Positions 6,056 to 13,160 of a DNA stretch of 13,200 bases are shown piece by piece. Source of the stretch: JAQVUB01 sp033809415 (GTDB lineage Bacteria > Verrucomicrobiota > Lentisphaeria > Oligosphaerales > Oligosphaeraceae); assembly GCA_033809415.1 (NCBI GenBank), contig JAPXLT010000118.1:1-13200 (forward strand), written 5' to 3'. The notes below the pieces were generated by a model. That model searched no databases. It was not told where the DNA came from and was given only the letters and a program-made list of their open reading frames with translations. Position numbers and translations under genes: made by a program. Position 1 is the first letter of the stretch. The number at the start of each line of letters is the position of its first letter.

Positions 6056-7591
6056 ATGAAAAAGAGAAACCGTTTTTCAGTTTTTTTTCTGTGTGTTTTG
6101 TCTCTCTTGCCAGTTTTATATGGTCAAGGTCTGGTGGACACTGAAAAGGTGATGTTGTCGGTAGGCAGTTTCAGTTCTGTGGACCTGCCCTTCGAGATGC
6201 GCACGATGAAGGTGGCTGACCCGAAGATCGTCAAAGCCGAAGTTAGCAACAAAAAACAACTTCGGCTGACTGGACTTCAGGTCGGCAGCACCGATGTTCA
6301 GGTCATGGGGGAAAGCGGATTGAGCCGCATTTACAATGTCGTAGTGACGGACAATATTCGCGAAGAACTCAATGCACTGCGCAGGGATTTGGATATGGTG
6401 CCAGAAGTGGAGGTTTCCGTCAATCAGGATCGGATAGTTCTGAAAGGTGAAATCAGCAAGCCGGGGAATTGGGATTTGTTTCAGCGGGTCTTGGCCTCGA
6501 TGCAGAAGCAGCCACTGAATCTGGTTCGTTTCCGTCCGGCGCCGGAAGCCGTGCTGTCCTTGCGCGATATTCTGGAGAAGCTTGGCTATCAGATCGTAAC
6601 CGATAACAGCAAGGTGGACAAACCTGGCGTGCTCAGTCTTAAGCTGCTGGGCGACAGCCTGTTGATTTCCGGCAGCGTCTTCAGCCCTGCTCATGCCGAA
6701 CGGGTGAAAAGTGTTCTGGCGGCGCAAACTTGGTTGAGCATGGACAAAAACACCGGGGATGGAGGGCGCATACCGGTGGTTTGGGACGTTACAGTCGAGC
6801 CGAAACTGATTGAAATTGGGGTCGTGTTTGTTGAAATGAACACCAGCGACTATGACAAGCTCGGCGTGAATTTGCTCGATGCAGGGTTGGGGACGATTGA
6901 TGCCGCAGTCGGTGTTTTTGGTGGGCGCAATGACGGCAACCGCCCGACAACACGAACCTATTCGATCACTAGCGGTTTGCGTGGCACCCTGGAATTCCTT
7001 GCCGCCAGCGGGAGTTCACGGCAGTATAATGCGGGGCATCTCACTTTCCGTAGCAATGACACGCCGGAATGGCGGATGTTGAAATGCGGCGGCACCTTGA
7101 AAGTCAAGGTGGCCAGCAACGAGACCGCCAGCCTGGAAGATATTGATTACGGTCTGATCATCAAAGTCAAAGGCGGCTTGCAGACAGCTCAGATGGTGAA
7201 CATGGATATGCAGTTGGAATTAAGCAGCCCGTCACAGAATGATTCAGGGGACTGGGATGTGCGCGGCAACAGCCTGAACACGGCAGTGCAGTGCGAATTG
7301 GGAAAAACCTTGATATTGGGGGGTATGCGCGGCTTGGTCGAGGGGCGTACCAGCCCCACCGGAGTGCCGTTCCTGCGCAGCATTCCTGGCATTCAATGGT
7401 TCTTTTCCGAAAAGGAAGCTACCCTTCGGAACAACCAGGTGCTGATTCTGGTCAGCCCGGTTTTTGCCGGCGAAGGCGATATCATCCTGCCGCCAGTCTC
7501 GGATGAAACGCGCGGCACCCTGGAAGATGCCCAGAAACCATTGAAGGAAACGGATAAAAAGCGGAAAGGCAAACGCTGGTTCTTCTTCTAA
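6056..7591 (+). CDS. cpaC: Tad secretin CpaC / RcpA
   Basis: This 511-residue secretin-family protein would form the outer-membrane channel of the Tad system. A signal peptide (about 1-23) has a likely cut near LYG/QG. Next comes the pilus-formation N-terminal domain (about 27-97), in the pattern VGSFSSVDLPFEMRTMKVADPKIVKAE. A BON-like segment with VSVNQDRIVLKGEISKPGN follows (near 115-135). The C-terminal secretin domain starts around PKLIEIGVVFVEMN and carries the diagnostic GVPFLRSIPGIQWFF (436-450) and the final strand QVLILVSPVF. The tail is basic (KKRKGKRWFFF). I chose ATG 6056 because AAGGAG (6042-6047) lies 8 bp upstream; the in-frame GTG at 6047 overlaps that site. Length is normal for the family. 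No tadZ/cpaE gene follows; the next gene is cpaF. Confidence 0.95.
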   Translation: MKKRNRFSVFFLCVLSLLPVLYGQGLVDTEKVMLSVGSFSSVDLPFEMRTMKVADPKIVKAEVSNKKQLRLTGLQVGSTDVQVMGESGLSRIYNVVVTDNIREELNALRRDLDMVPEVEVSVNQDRIVLKGEISKPGNWDLFQRVLASMQKQPLNLVRFRPAPEAVLSLRDILEKLGYQIVTDNSKVDKPGVLSLKLLGDSLLISGSVFSPAHAERVKSVLAAQTWLSMDKNTGDGGRIPVVWDVTVEPKLIEIGVVFVEMNTSDYDKLGVNLLDAGLGTIDAAVGVFGGRNDGNRPTTRTYSITSGLRGTLEFLAASGSSRQYNAGHLTFRSNDTPEWRMLKCGGTLKVKVASNETASLEDIDYGLIIKVKGGLQTAQMVNMDMQLELSSPSQNDSGDWDVRGNSLNTAVQCELGKTLILGGMRGLVEGRTSPTGVPFLRSIPGIQWFFSEKEATLRNNQVLILVSPVFAGEGDIILPPVSDETRGTLEDAQKPLKETDKKRKGKRWFFF

Positions 7592-7602
7592 ATTTAGGTA
7601 GT

Positions 7603-7670
7603 AGGGGGCAGGTAGTCGGACAAGTCGGACAAGTCGGACAAGTCGGACAAGTCGCCCCCCCCTGCCCCCT
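7603..7670. repeat. 10-bp inverted repeat flanking a nonamer array
   Basis: AGGGGGCAGG (7603-7612) and CCTGCCCCCT (7661-7670) are exact reverse complements. Between them lies the nonamer array. In RNA this would give a very GC-rich 10-bp stem closing a 48-base loop, 33 bp ahead of the cpaF ribosome binding site. No T tract follows, so it is not a standard terminator. Confidence 0.8.
7614..7654. repeat. 9-bp tandem array AGTCGGACA
   Basis: Four complete AGTCGGACA units (7614-7649) plus a 5-bp partial stand head to tail 22 bp after the cpaC stop. The unit shares the CGGAC core with the 11-mers of the composite elements (CACGGACGGGA) and with the GATCGGACG nonamer at about 9534-9551. Confidence 0.95.
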
Positions 7671-7698
7671 GCCCCCTGCACCCTGCACCCTGCACCCT
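7660..7698. repeat. C-rich heptamer array CCCTGCA/CCCTGCC
   Basis: Five tandem heptamers (two CCCTGCC, three CCCTGCA) and a terminal CCCT lie directly after the nonamer array. CCCTGCA is the reverse complement of the heptamer in the array at 1-77, so the two arrays are inverted copies about 7.6 kb apart. The array ends 8 bp before the cpaF Shine-Dalgarno sequence. Confidence 0.92.
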
Positions 7699-7710
7699 CT
7701 CCTTTAGGAG
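7699..7710 (+). promoter_or_regulatory. cpaF ribosome binding site inside a small palindrome
   Basis: The AGGAG of the cpaF Shine-Dalgarno sequence (7706-7710, 6 bp before ATG) is the right arm of CTCC-TTTA-GGAG. The 4-bp stem is weak, but the neighbouring CCCTCTCC could also pair with the site. Partial masking of translation start is possible. The site supports ATG 7717. Confidence 0.45.
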
Positions 7711-7716
7711 TCTTTC

Positions 7717-9408
7717 ATGCCCTTTCTTATTATTCAGGAATCAGAGACTTTTCCGGCGCGCATATTGGAATTGCCGTTGGAGGGAGAACTCAGCATTGGC
7801 CGCGGCATCAACAACAGTCTGGTCTTGAGTGACACCCAAGTTTCCCGGCGTCATGCCGGCATCAAGGTCAGTGGGGGAGAATTTATCCTTGAAGACTATG
7901 GCAGTTCCTGTGGCACTAGCCTGAATGGTCAGAAGCTCACAGCACCGAAAAAACTTTCGTATGGGGATCGGATGAAGCTGGGCAACTGCCTCTTGATTCT
8001 GTCAGAGACTGCCTCGGCGACTCCAGTTCAGCAGCAGAAAGAGAGTCCCGAGCCCAAGGCTATCCCAGCCAGAGAACCGTCCCCATCGGCTCCGCCTGCA
8101 ACGCCGCCTGGAGCAGGATTGTTGTTTGGCGAGGGCATGGTTGCCTTGAAGCAGAAAATTCATGAAAACATCCTTGCCAGGATGAATCTGCATGAATTGG
8201 CGACTACGGAGCTGGAAGACTCTGAGATGCGCAATAAGCTGACTGTCGCGATGGAGCAGACATTGCGCGAATTGCGCCATGAAATTCCGCCCAGCATTGA
8301 TCTGGCGCAGCTGCGCCAGGCTCTGATGGACGAACTGGTTGGTTTTGGCCCCATTTCACCCCTGTTGCGTGATGAGGAGATCAGCGAAATCATGGTCAAC
8401 GGGCCAACCCGCGTTTTTATTGAACGCAAAGGAAAACTGGCGGAAAGCGGAGTGCGGTTTTATGATGGACGCCATCTGATGAATATCATACAGAGGATTG
8501 TGGAACCCCTGGGACGCCATATCGATGAAGCAAGCCCAATGGTGGATGCGCGACTGCCAGATGGCTCCCGAGTCAACGCCATTATCCCCCCACTGGCACT
8601 CGATGGCGCTTCAGTCACTATCCGAAAATTCGCCAAAAACAAATTGACCTCGGAAGACCTGATCCGTTTTGGCAGCATGACCCCGGAAATGGACTTGTTT
8701 CTCCAGGAGGCCGTCCGGGCGCGTCAGAATATCGTGGTCTCCGGCGGTACTGGTTCAGGTAAAACGACGCTGCTCAACATGCTGTCGCTTTATATCCCGC
8801 AAGACGAAAGGGTGGTGACCATCGAAGACTCGGCAGAACTGAAGCTGTCGCACAGCAATCTGGTGCGCCTGGAATCGCGCCCTCCCAACATTGAAGGCAA
8901 GGGACGGATCGCCATCCGGGACCTGGTGATCAATGCACTGCGCATGCGCCCGGATCGTATCGTGGTCGGCGAATGTCGTGGCGCGGAAGCACTGGATATG
9001 CTCCAGGCCATGAATACCGGCCATGACGGCTCCCTGACCACTTTGCATGCCAACAGCCCGAGAGACGCGATTATGCGCCTGGAAAACATGGTGTTGATGA
9101 CCGGTTTCGAGCTCCCGACCACGGCTATCCGGGAGCAGATTTCCTCCGCAGTGGATTTGATCATTCAGCAGACCCGCATGCTGGACGGCAGCCGGAAAAT
9201 CGTCCAGATCTCCGAAATAACCGGTCGTGAGGGGGACGTCGTTTTGATGCAGGATATTTTCGTTTACGAGCAAACCGGCATTGACGAGTTCGGAAAGTTG
9301 CAGGGACGTTTTGTCGCTACTGGCAACATCCCACGCTTCATTGAAAATCTGCGCAAAAAGGGAGATTTGCGGGTGCCATTGAGCGTTTTCAGCAAAAATG
9401 CCGGATGA
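7717..9408 (+). CDS. cpaF: Tad ATPase CpaF/TadA with N-terminal FHA domain
   Basis: This 563-residue protein is a fusion. Residues about 20-90 are an FHA phospho-threonine-binding domain with the expected marks: Gly28-Arg29, Ser43 to His46 (SRRH) and Asn70-Gly71. A Pro/Ala-rich linker follows (about 93-135). The rest is a CpaF/TadA secretion ATPase of the VirB11-like family: an N-terminal part with ELVGFGPISPLLRDEEISEI; Walker A GGTGSGKTT (343-351); an Asp-box segment VVTIEDSAEL; Walker B region RIVVGECRG with Glu419; and the His box TTLHANSP with His444. All catalytic motifs look intact. It would sit on the cytoplasmic side and power pilin assembly through TadB and TadC. FHA-CpaF fusions are known in other bacteria. 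The FHA domain implies control by a Ser/Thr kinase, which is not in this window. AGGAG lies 6 bp before the ATG. Confidence 0.96.
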   Translation: MPFLIIQESETFPARILELPLEGELSIGRGINNSLVLSDTQVSRRHAGIKVSGGEFILEDYGSSCGTSLNGQKLTAPKKLSYGDRMKLGNCLLILSETASATPVQQQKESPEPKAIPAREPSPSAPPATPPGAGLLFGEGMVALKQKIHENILARMNLHELATTELEDSEMRNKLTVAMEQTLRELRHEIPPSIDLAQLRQALMDELVGFGPISPLLRDEEISEIMVNGPTRVFIERKGKLAESGVRFYDGRHLMNIIQRIVEPLGRHIDEASPMVDARLPDGSRVNAIIPPLALDGASVTIRKFAKNKLTSEDLIRFGSMTPEMDLFLQEAVRARQNIVVSGGTGSGKTTLLNMLSLYIPQDERVVTIEDSAELKLSHSNLVRLESRPPNIEGKGRIAIRDLVINALRMRPDRIVVGECRGAEALDMLQAMNTGHDGSLTTLHANSPRDAIMRLENMVLMTGFELPTTAIREQISSAVDLIIQQTRMLDGSRKIVQISEITGREGDVVLMQDIFVYEQTGIDEFGKLQGRFVATGNIPRFIENLRKKGDLRVPLSVFSKNAG

Positions 9409-9420
9409 TTTTTAACCTGT

Positions 9421-9751
9421 TTTTTTAACAACGAAAAGACACGAAAAGACTTGGCGTGGGCTGATCGCCCGCAACCCACACGGACTTTACACGGACGGGA
9501 CACGGACGGGACACGGACGGGACACGGACAACGGATCGGACGGATCGGACGGATCAAGTAGATCGGTCGGATCGGCGATGTTGGGATTAGCCCTGAAAGG
9601 CGCGACATAATCTCTGTCCATCGTCCATTGTCCATTCAGCAGTCCATTCTTGTCCATTCCGTCCATCGTGTCCATTCTTGTCCCTGTCCCTTGTCCATAA
9701 AAAAATCTTTCTGAAAAAACAAGAAGTTTGAGGGAGTAGTACGAAAAGCTT
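9421..9751. repeat. Composite mosaic repeat element, copy 2
   Basis: This gap of 343 bp holds the second copy of the element at 4351-4770, in the same orientation and block order. It has the TTTAACAACGAAAAG block (to 9478), a short 11/22-bp array (9479-9530), an extra GATCGGACG nonamer stretch (about 9534-9555) absent from copy 1, the GATCGGTCGGATCGGCGATG block (9561-9580), two GTCCATT units (9623-9636) and irregular GTCCAT units to about 9698. It ends with ATAAAAAAATC, GAAGTTTG and AGTAGTACGAAAA just before the tadB start. Unique blocks are conserved, while array lengths differ. It starts 12 bp after the cpaF stop. I see no gene inside. Confidence 0.9.
9479..9530. repeat. 11-bp tandem array in element copy 2
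   Basis: One CACGGACTTTA plus CACGGACGGGA pair (9479-9500) is followed by two further CACGGACGGGA units (9501-9522) and a partial unit. This shows that the 22-bp unit of the first copy is a dimer of 11-mers that can expand separately. Confidence 0.92.
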
Positions 9752-10636
9752 ATGAATACGTTCAGTATATTGGTTTTAGCATTGGTTTTCGGAGCGGTAT
9801 TTTGTGCTGTGCTGGTGGTATTGCCGCTGTTTACATATCGCGCACCATCGGTTGACAAGGACGATCCGGACGCCGACGAACCGTTTTCTTCCACTCTGGG
9901 GGCACGCTTCATTAGTTCGGAAGAATTGCATCAGAAATCCTGGTCTGCCGCCGTTTGTGCCAGTGCCATTATCATCGTTGTATTGCTGTTTGCCGGAGTG
10001 TACAGCCCCTGGATTCTGTTGCCTTTATGTGTGCTTGGCGGCGCCGCTGCCTTCCAGCTGCCGAGGGTCTGGTTGAACTGGAAAATCAAGCAGCGCCTGG
10101 AGCAAATTGCAGACGGGATGATGGATTTGACCTTCGGTCTGGCCAGTGCCTTGAGAGCCGGGGTATCGCTTCCCCAGGCGCTGGAAAGCGTTTCTCACAA
10201 CATTGGCGGCCCCATCCAGGAAGAAATAGGCTTTCTTTTGCGCGAATATCGCCTTGGTGTCGATTTGCCGGAAGGATTGATGAAGCTTTGCCGGCGGATA
10301 CCCAATGAAGACTTGTTTTTGCTGGCAACTTCGGTGCGCCTGACTTTGCAAAGCGGCGGCAGCCTTGCGGAAGTTCTGGAAAAGATCACGGAAACCATAC
10401 GCAACCGTACGGAATTTCAGCAAAAATTGAAAACGATGACTGCCCAGGGGCGTTTTGAGGCTATTGCCATGGCTTCTGCACCGCTGGTGGCCTTTGTCGT
10501 TCTGTTTGCCATCGACCAAGATTTGATGTTACCGCTGATCACTACCCGCATCGGATATGCGGCAATAGGCTTCACCATTTTACTGGAACTGATTGGATTC
10601 TTCTGGATCCATAAGATCGTTACGATTGAGGAATAA
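9752..10636 (+). CDS. tadB: Tad inner-membrane platform protein TadB
   Basis: This 294-residue integral membrane protein has membrane segments at about 5-28, 66-83 and 86-102 and two near the C-terminus (about 236-255 and 262-285). Between the two groups is a cytoplasmic T2SSF (type II secretion F-like) domain, from about residue 120. It includes the typical LASALRAGVSLPQALESVS motif, GVDLPEGLMKLCRRIPNEDLFLL and TVRLTL-type helices ending in TAQGRFEAIAMASAPLVAF. TadB and TadC form the platform on which the CpaF ATPase acts. The start follows the composite repeat directly; a GAGGGAG stretch lies about 17 bp upstream of ATG, too far for a normal Shine-Dalgarno sequence. The stop is 4 bp before the tadC start, so the two are probably translationally coupled. 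Confidence 0.93.
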   Translation: MNTFSILVLALVFGAVFCAVLVVLPLFTYRAPSVDKDDPDADEPFSSTLGARFISSEELHQKSWSAAVCASAIIIVVLLFAGVYSPWILLPLCVLGGAAAFQLPRVWLNWKIKQRLEQIADGMMDLTFGLASALRAGVSLPQALESVSHNIGGPIQEEIGFLLREYRLGVDLPEGLMKLCRRIPNEDLFLLATSVRLTLQSGGSLAEVLEKITETIRNRTEFQQKLKTMTAQGRFEAIAMASAPLVAFVVLFAIDQDLMLPLITTRIGYAAIGFTILLELIGFFWIHKIVTIEE

Positions 10637-10640
10637 TCGC

Positions 10641-11552
10641 ATGCAGAATTCCCATTTACCGCTCAGCATCTGTCTCTTTTTGGCTACCGTGTTTTTTGTC
10701 CTCGGCCTGACGCATTTGTTTCGCGTCTGGCGTTCTTCCGGAACCCGGGGCAAGGCAGCGGCGGATACCAGCAATAAACCTTTTTTCTTTAAATTGTTTG
10801 CCAATGAAATCAGCCAATCTACCCGGTTAGCTGCCTTGTTCTACCCAGACACCAGTCCTGCGCAGCAGGCATTGAGCCGGGACCTGATTGCCGGCGCCAT
10901 GGATTTATCTGCTCTGGAAGTGCGTGGCGCTCAGTTGCTTGGAGCAATCTTAGGCGGAATAGTTGGCCTGGTGCCGGTGTTTTTGCTCGGCCCGGCACGC
11001 ATTTATGCCCTGCTGGCAATGATCCTTGGCGCCTGGGTGGGTTGGAGTTATCCGCTGATTCAGGTGCGTAAGGTCGCAGAAAAACGCAAGGAAAGCATCT
11101 CGAAAGCACTTCCCTTTGCCATTGACCTGCTGACTGTGGCCACCCAGGCAGGACAGGATTTTGGCGCCGCATTGCGGAATCTGGTTGGTAGCGGTTTTAC
11201 TGGTCCGCTGGTCGTGGAATTTGGCATGGTGTTGCGACAGATTGAATTAGGAAAAAACCGTGTCGAGGCGTTGCGGGCGATGGCTGACCGGATTCAAATA
11301 GAAGAATTCCGTTCTTTTGTGACTGCCATTGTGCAAAGCACGGAACTGGGTTCCAGCCTTACCCAGACGATGAGGATTCAGGCAGAGGAACTTCGCCGGG
11401 CCCGTTTTCATCGGGCTGAACGCCGTGCCGCACGGGCACCTGCGATTATGCTGCTGCCTACTGCCCTGTTTATTCTGCCAGCAGTTTTCATTATCATTTT
11501 CACCCCTATCATCATTCGGGTGATTGATTCCGGCGTTCCTATCAGCTTTTGA
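10641..11552 (+). CDS. tadC: Tad inner-membrane platform protein TadC
   Basis: This 303-residue protein is the second T2SSF-type platform protein. An N-terminal helix lies at about 8-28. Two central helices (about 97-117 and 119-139) precede the T2SSF domain (about 155-285). That domain shows ALPFAIDLLTVATQAGQDFGAALRN, VLRQIELGKNRVEALRAMADR and STELGSSLTQTMRIQAEELRRAR, all typical of TadC. A final helix spans about 270-293. I chose ATG 10641, which has GAGGA (10628-10632) 8 bp upstream inside the tadB 3' end; the frame stays open upstream to an ATG at 10593 within tadB, but that would overlap tadB by 44 bp without a ribosome binding site. It works with TadB and CpaF in the inner membrane. Confidence 0.94.
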   Translation: MQNSHLPLSICLFLATVFFVLGLTHLFRVWRSSGTRGKAAADTSNKPFFFKLFANEISQSTRLAALFYPDTSPAQQALSRDLIAGAMDLSALEVRGAQLLGAILGGIVGLVPVFLLGPARIYALLAMILGAWVGWSYPLIQVRKVAEKRKESISKALPFAIDLLTVATQAGQDFGAALRNLVGSGFTGPLVVEFGMVLRQIELGKNRVEALRAMADRIQIEEFRSFVTAIVQSTELGSSLTQTMRIQAEELRRARFHRAERRAARAPAIMLLPTALFILPAVFIIIFTPIIIRVIDSGVPISF

Positions 11553-11606
11553 GCAGGTTGGTCGTGAACAGCCGGCACCTGGCGCCCTCCCATTGGAGAA
11601 AGTAAG

Positions 11607-13160
11607 ATGTTGACATTAATTGGATTGCGTGGTTCCCTGCAAGGCCGGTTTTTCCCCTTGAAGCCGGGGGAGCATATTCTTGGACGTTCGCATTCGGCCT
11701 CTATCCGGTTTGATGATGAAGACGTCTCCGATAAGCACTGCGTCATCAAAGTCGATGCAGGAAAAGCAACGGTGGAAAATTTAAGCCCGGCTGGCATCCG
11801 GATTGATGGGCAGCCGGTCGATTCCATCGTCGAATTGCAGCATGGCAATGTCATCGAGATCGGCGCCGCAAATGCATTGCGCCTTGAGATCGTGTTGAAG
11901 ACAGAAGAAGACACGAAAACGAACGTGCCGATTTCCTCGCAGAACGCTGAAGAAGAGGATGGGGACCTTGATACACCGACGATTGTCGGGGCAGCAAGCA
12001 ACTTTGAAAATCTGCGCCTGGATATCAATCGTCTGAGGCGCAGCCAGGCTGCCGGTGCTGATGCCGGTGATAGCGATGGCGCCGCACGTACCATGATGCC
12101 TGGCGAAGGCACACAGGTTATGCATACCCGCTTTGCCAGCCAGGAGGAGATTGCTAAAATCCGGGAGGACAGTCTAGCCAAAAGCCGACGGCGGGTCGGC
12201 ATCATGGTTGTCCTGCTGGTTGCAATCGTCGTGTCCGGAATTTTTCTGTGGCCAAAACAACCCGAACCGGAATTGCATGTTGACTGGCCCAAAGATGCGG
12301 CTGGCGAGGATTTGATGGAAATCCAGCCTTCTTTGCTTGGTTCGGCGCAAAAAGGCGGGATTGATCTGCTCATACCGGCTGGTATGAAACCCAAGGTGGA
12401 AAAAACAGATGACGAAGTGACGATCACTACCTGCGTTGGAAGGGACCGAGATATTTCGATGCGGATCAGCTTCGAGCGTTATGATGACCCGCGCAATCTT
12501 TCCTGCGACCGCTCCCAGGCGCTGACCCATTGGATGAACCATAAGCGCAGCAGTAACGAAAACTGGAATTTCGGCGCACCCATGCCGCTTAGTTTCCTAG
12601 GGTTCGGCAATGGGATTCCTTACCTTCAGATGACTTATCGGCGCCAAGTGCCGGAGACTGGCAGCTGGGGCGGACGCCTTCTCTTTTTCCGCATTGGCAA
12701 AAGCAGTTACGTCCACAGGGTCGAAGTGCCTGAAGCGGCATTGAGCAGGTGCAGCTGGATACTGTCGCTCTCCATGATGAAAACGTCTCCGGAGCTGTCG
12801 ATGGTCTATTGGGAATGCACCGGGCTTTCTGCTTCAGGAACGGCCGAGGAATACCTGAGCCGGGCAAGAAACGAACTGCGCAAAGTGTCGCCAGGGGCAT
12901 GGTGCAGTGTTTTGAACGACATCTGGCTGGCTCTGTGCAAAGCCCCGGAGAATGAGTCTCTGCAGATGGAAGCATACGAGTTGATGCGCGAACTGCGTAC
13001 CCTTCAGGATCAGTGGTTCAACGCCCAACTGCTGAAATATTACAATGCCGAAGTTGACGGCAACAAGGATCAACTGGCGAAGATCGTGGCGGTTTCCAGA
13101 GCTGTTTTCAATGATCCCAATGATGCGCGATACTACACAGTGCGCAAGGTGCGTTGGTAA
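11607..13160 (+). CDS. FHA-domain membrane protein with unknown periplasmic domain
   Basis: This 517-residue protein has an N-terminal FHA domain (about 18-95) with Gly26-Arg27, Ser41 to His44 (SDKH) and Asp67-Gly68 where Asn-Gly is usual. An acidic, flexible linker (about 98-193) contains DTPTIVG (122-128), RTMMPG (Thr162) and GTQVM (Thr169). After the basic KSRRR comes one membrane helix (197-215), so the FHA domain should be cytoplasmic. The C-terminal 300 residues would lie in the periplasm; they contain six Cys residues and an α-helical last third, and I recognise no family. GGAGAA lies 6 bp before the ATG, 54 bp after tadC. Its position after tadC and the second FHA domain in CpaF suggest a phospho-dependent link between signalling and the Tad machine; this is inference. 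Confidence 0.88.
   Translation: MLTLIGLRGSLQGRFFPLKPGEHILGRSHSASIRFDDEDVSDKHCVIKVDAGKATVENLSPAGIRIDGQPVDSIVELQHGNVIEIGAANALRLEIVLKTEEDTKTNVPISSQNAEEEDGDLDTPTIVGAASNFENLRLDINRLRRSQAAGADAGDSDGAARTMMPGEGTQVMHTRFASQEEIAKIREDSLAKSRRRVGIMVVLLVAIVVSGIFLWPKQPEPELHVDWPKDAAGEDLMEIQPSLLGSAQKGGIDLLIPAGMKPKVEKTDDEVTITTCVGRDRDISMRISFERYDDPRNLSCDRSQALTHWMNHKRSSNENWNFGAPMPLSFLGFGNGIPYLQMTYRRQVPETGSWGGRLLFFRIGKSSYVHRVEVPEAALSRCSWILSLSMMKTSPELSMVYWECTGLSASGTAEEYLSRARNELRKVSPGAWCSVLNDIWLALCKAPENESLQMEAYELMRELRTLQDQWFNAQLLKYYNAEVDGNKDQLAKIVAVSRAVFNDPNDARYYTVRKVRW

Noticed and set aside
9264..9912. Minus-strand open frames across element copy 2 and flanking gene ends
   Set aside because: Repeat-derived IRPIRPIR-type sequence and antisense overlap with cpaF and tadB; no start signal.
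10593..10640. Upstream extension of tadC into tadB
   Set aside because: No ribosome site, and the added residues are a shadow of the tadB end; ATG 10641 has GAGGA at the right distance.
11408..12427. Minus-strand open frame of 339 codons over the tadC end and the FHA gene
   Set aside because: It is antisense to two well-supported genes, has Ser/Arg-rich composition typical of a shadow frame, and shows no domain.
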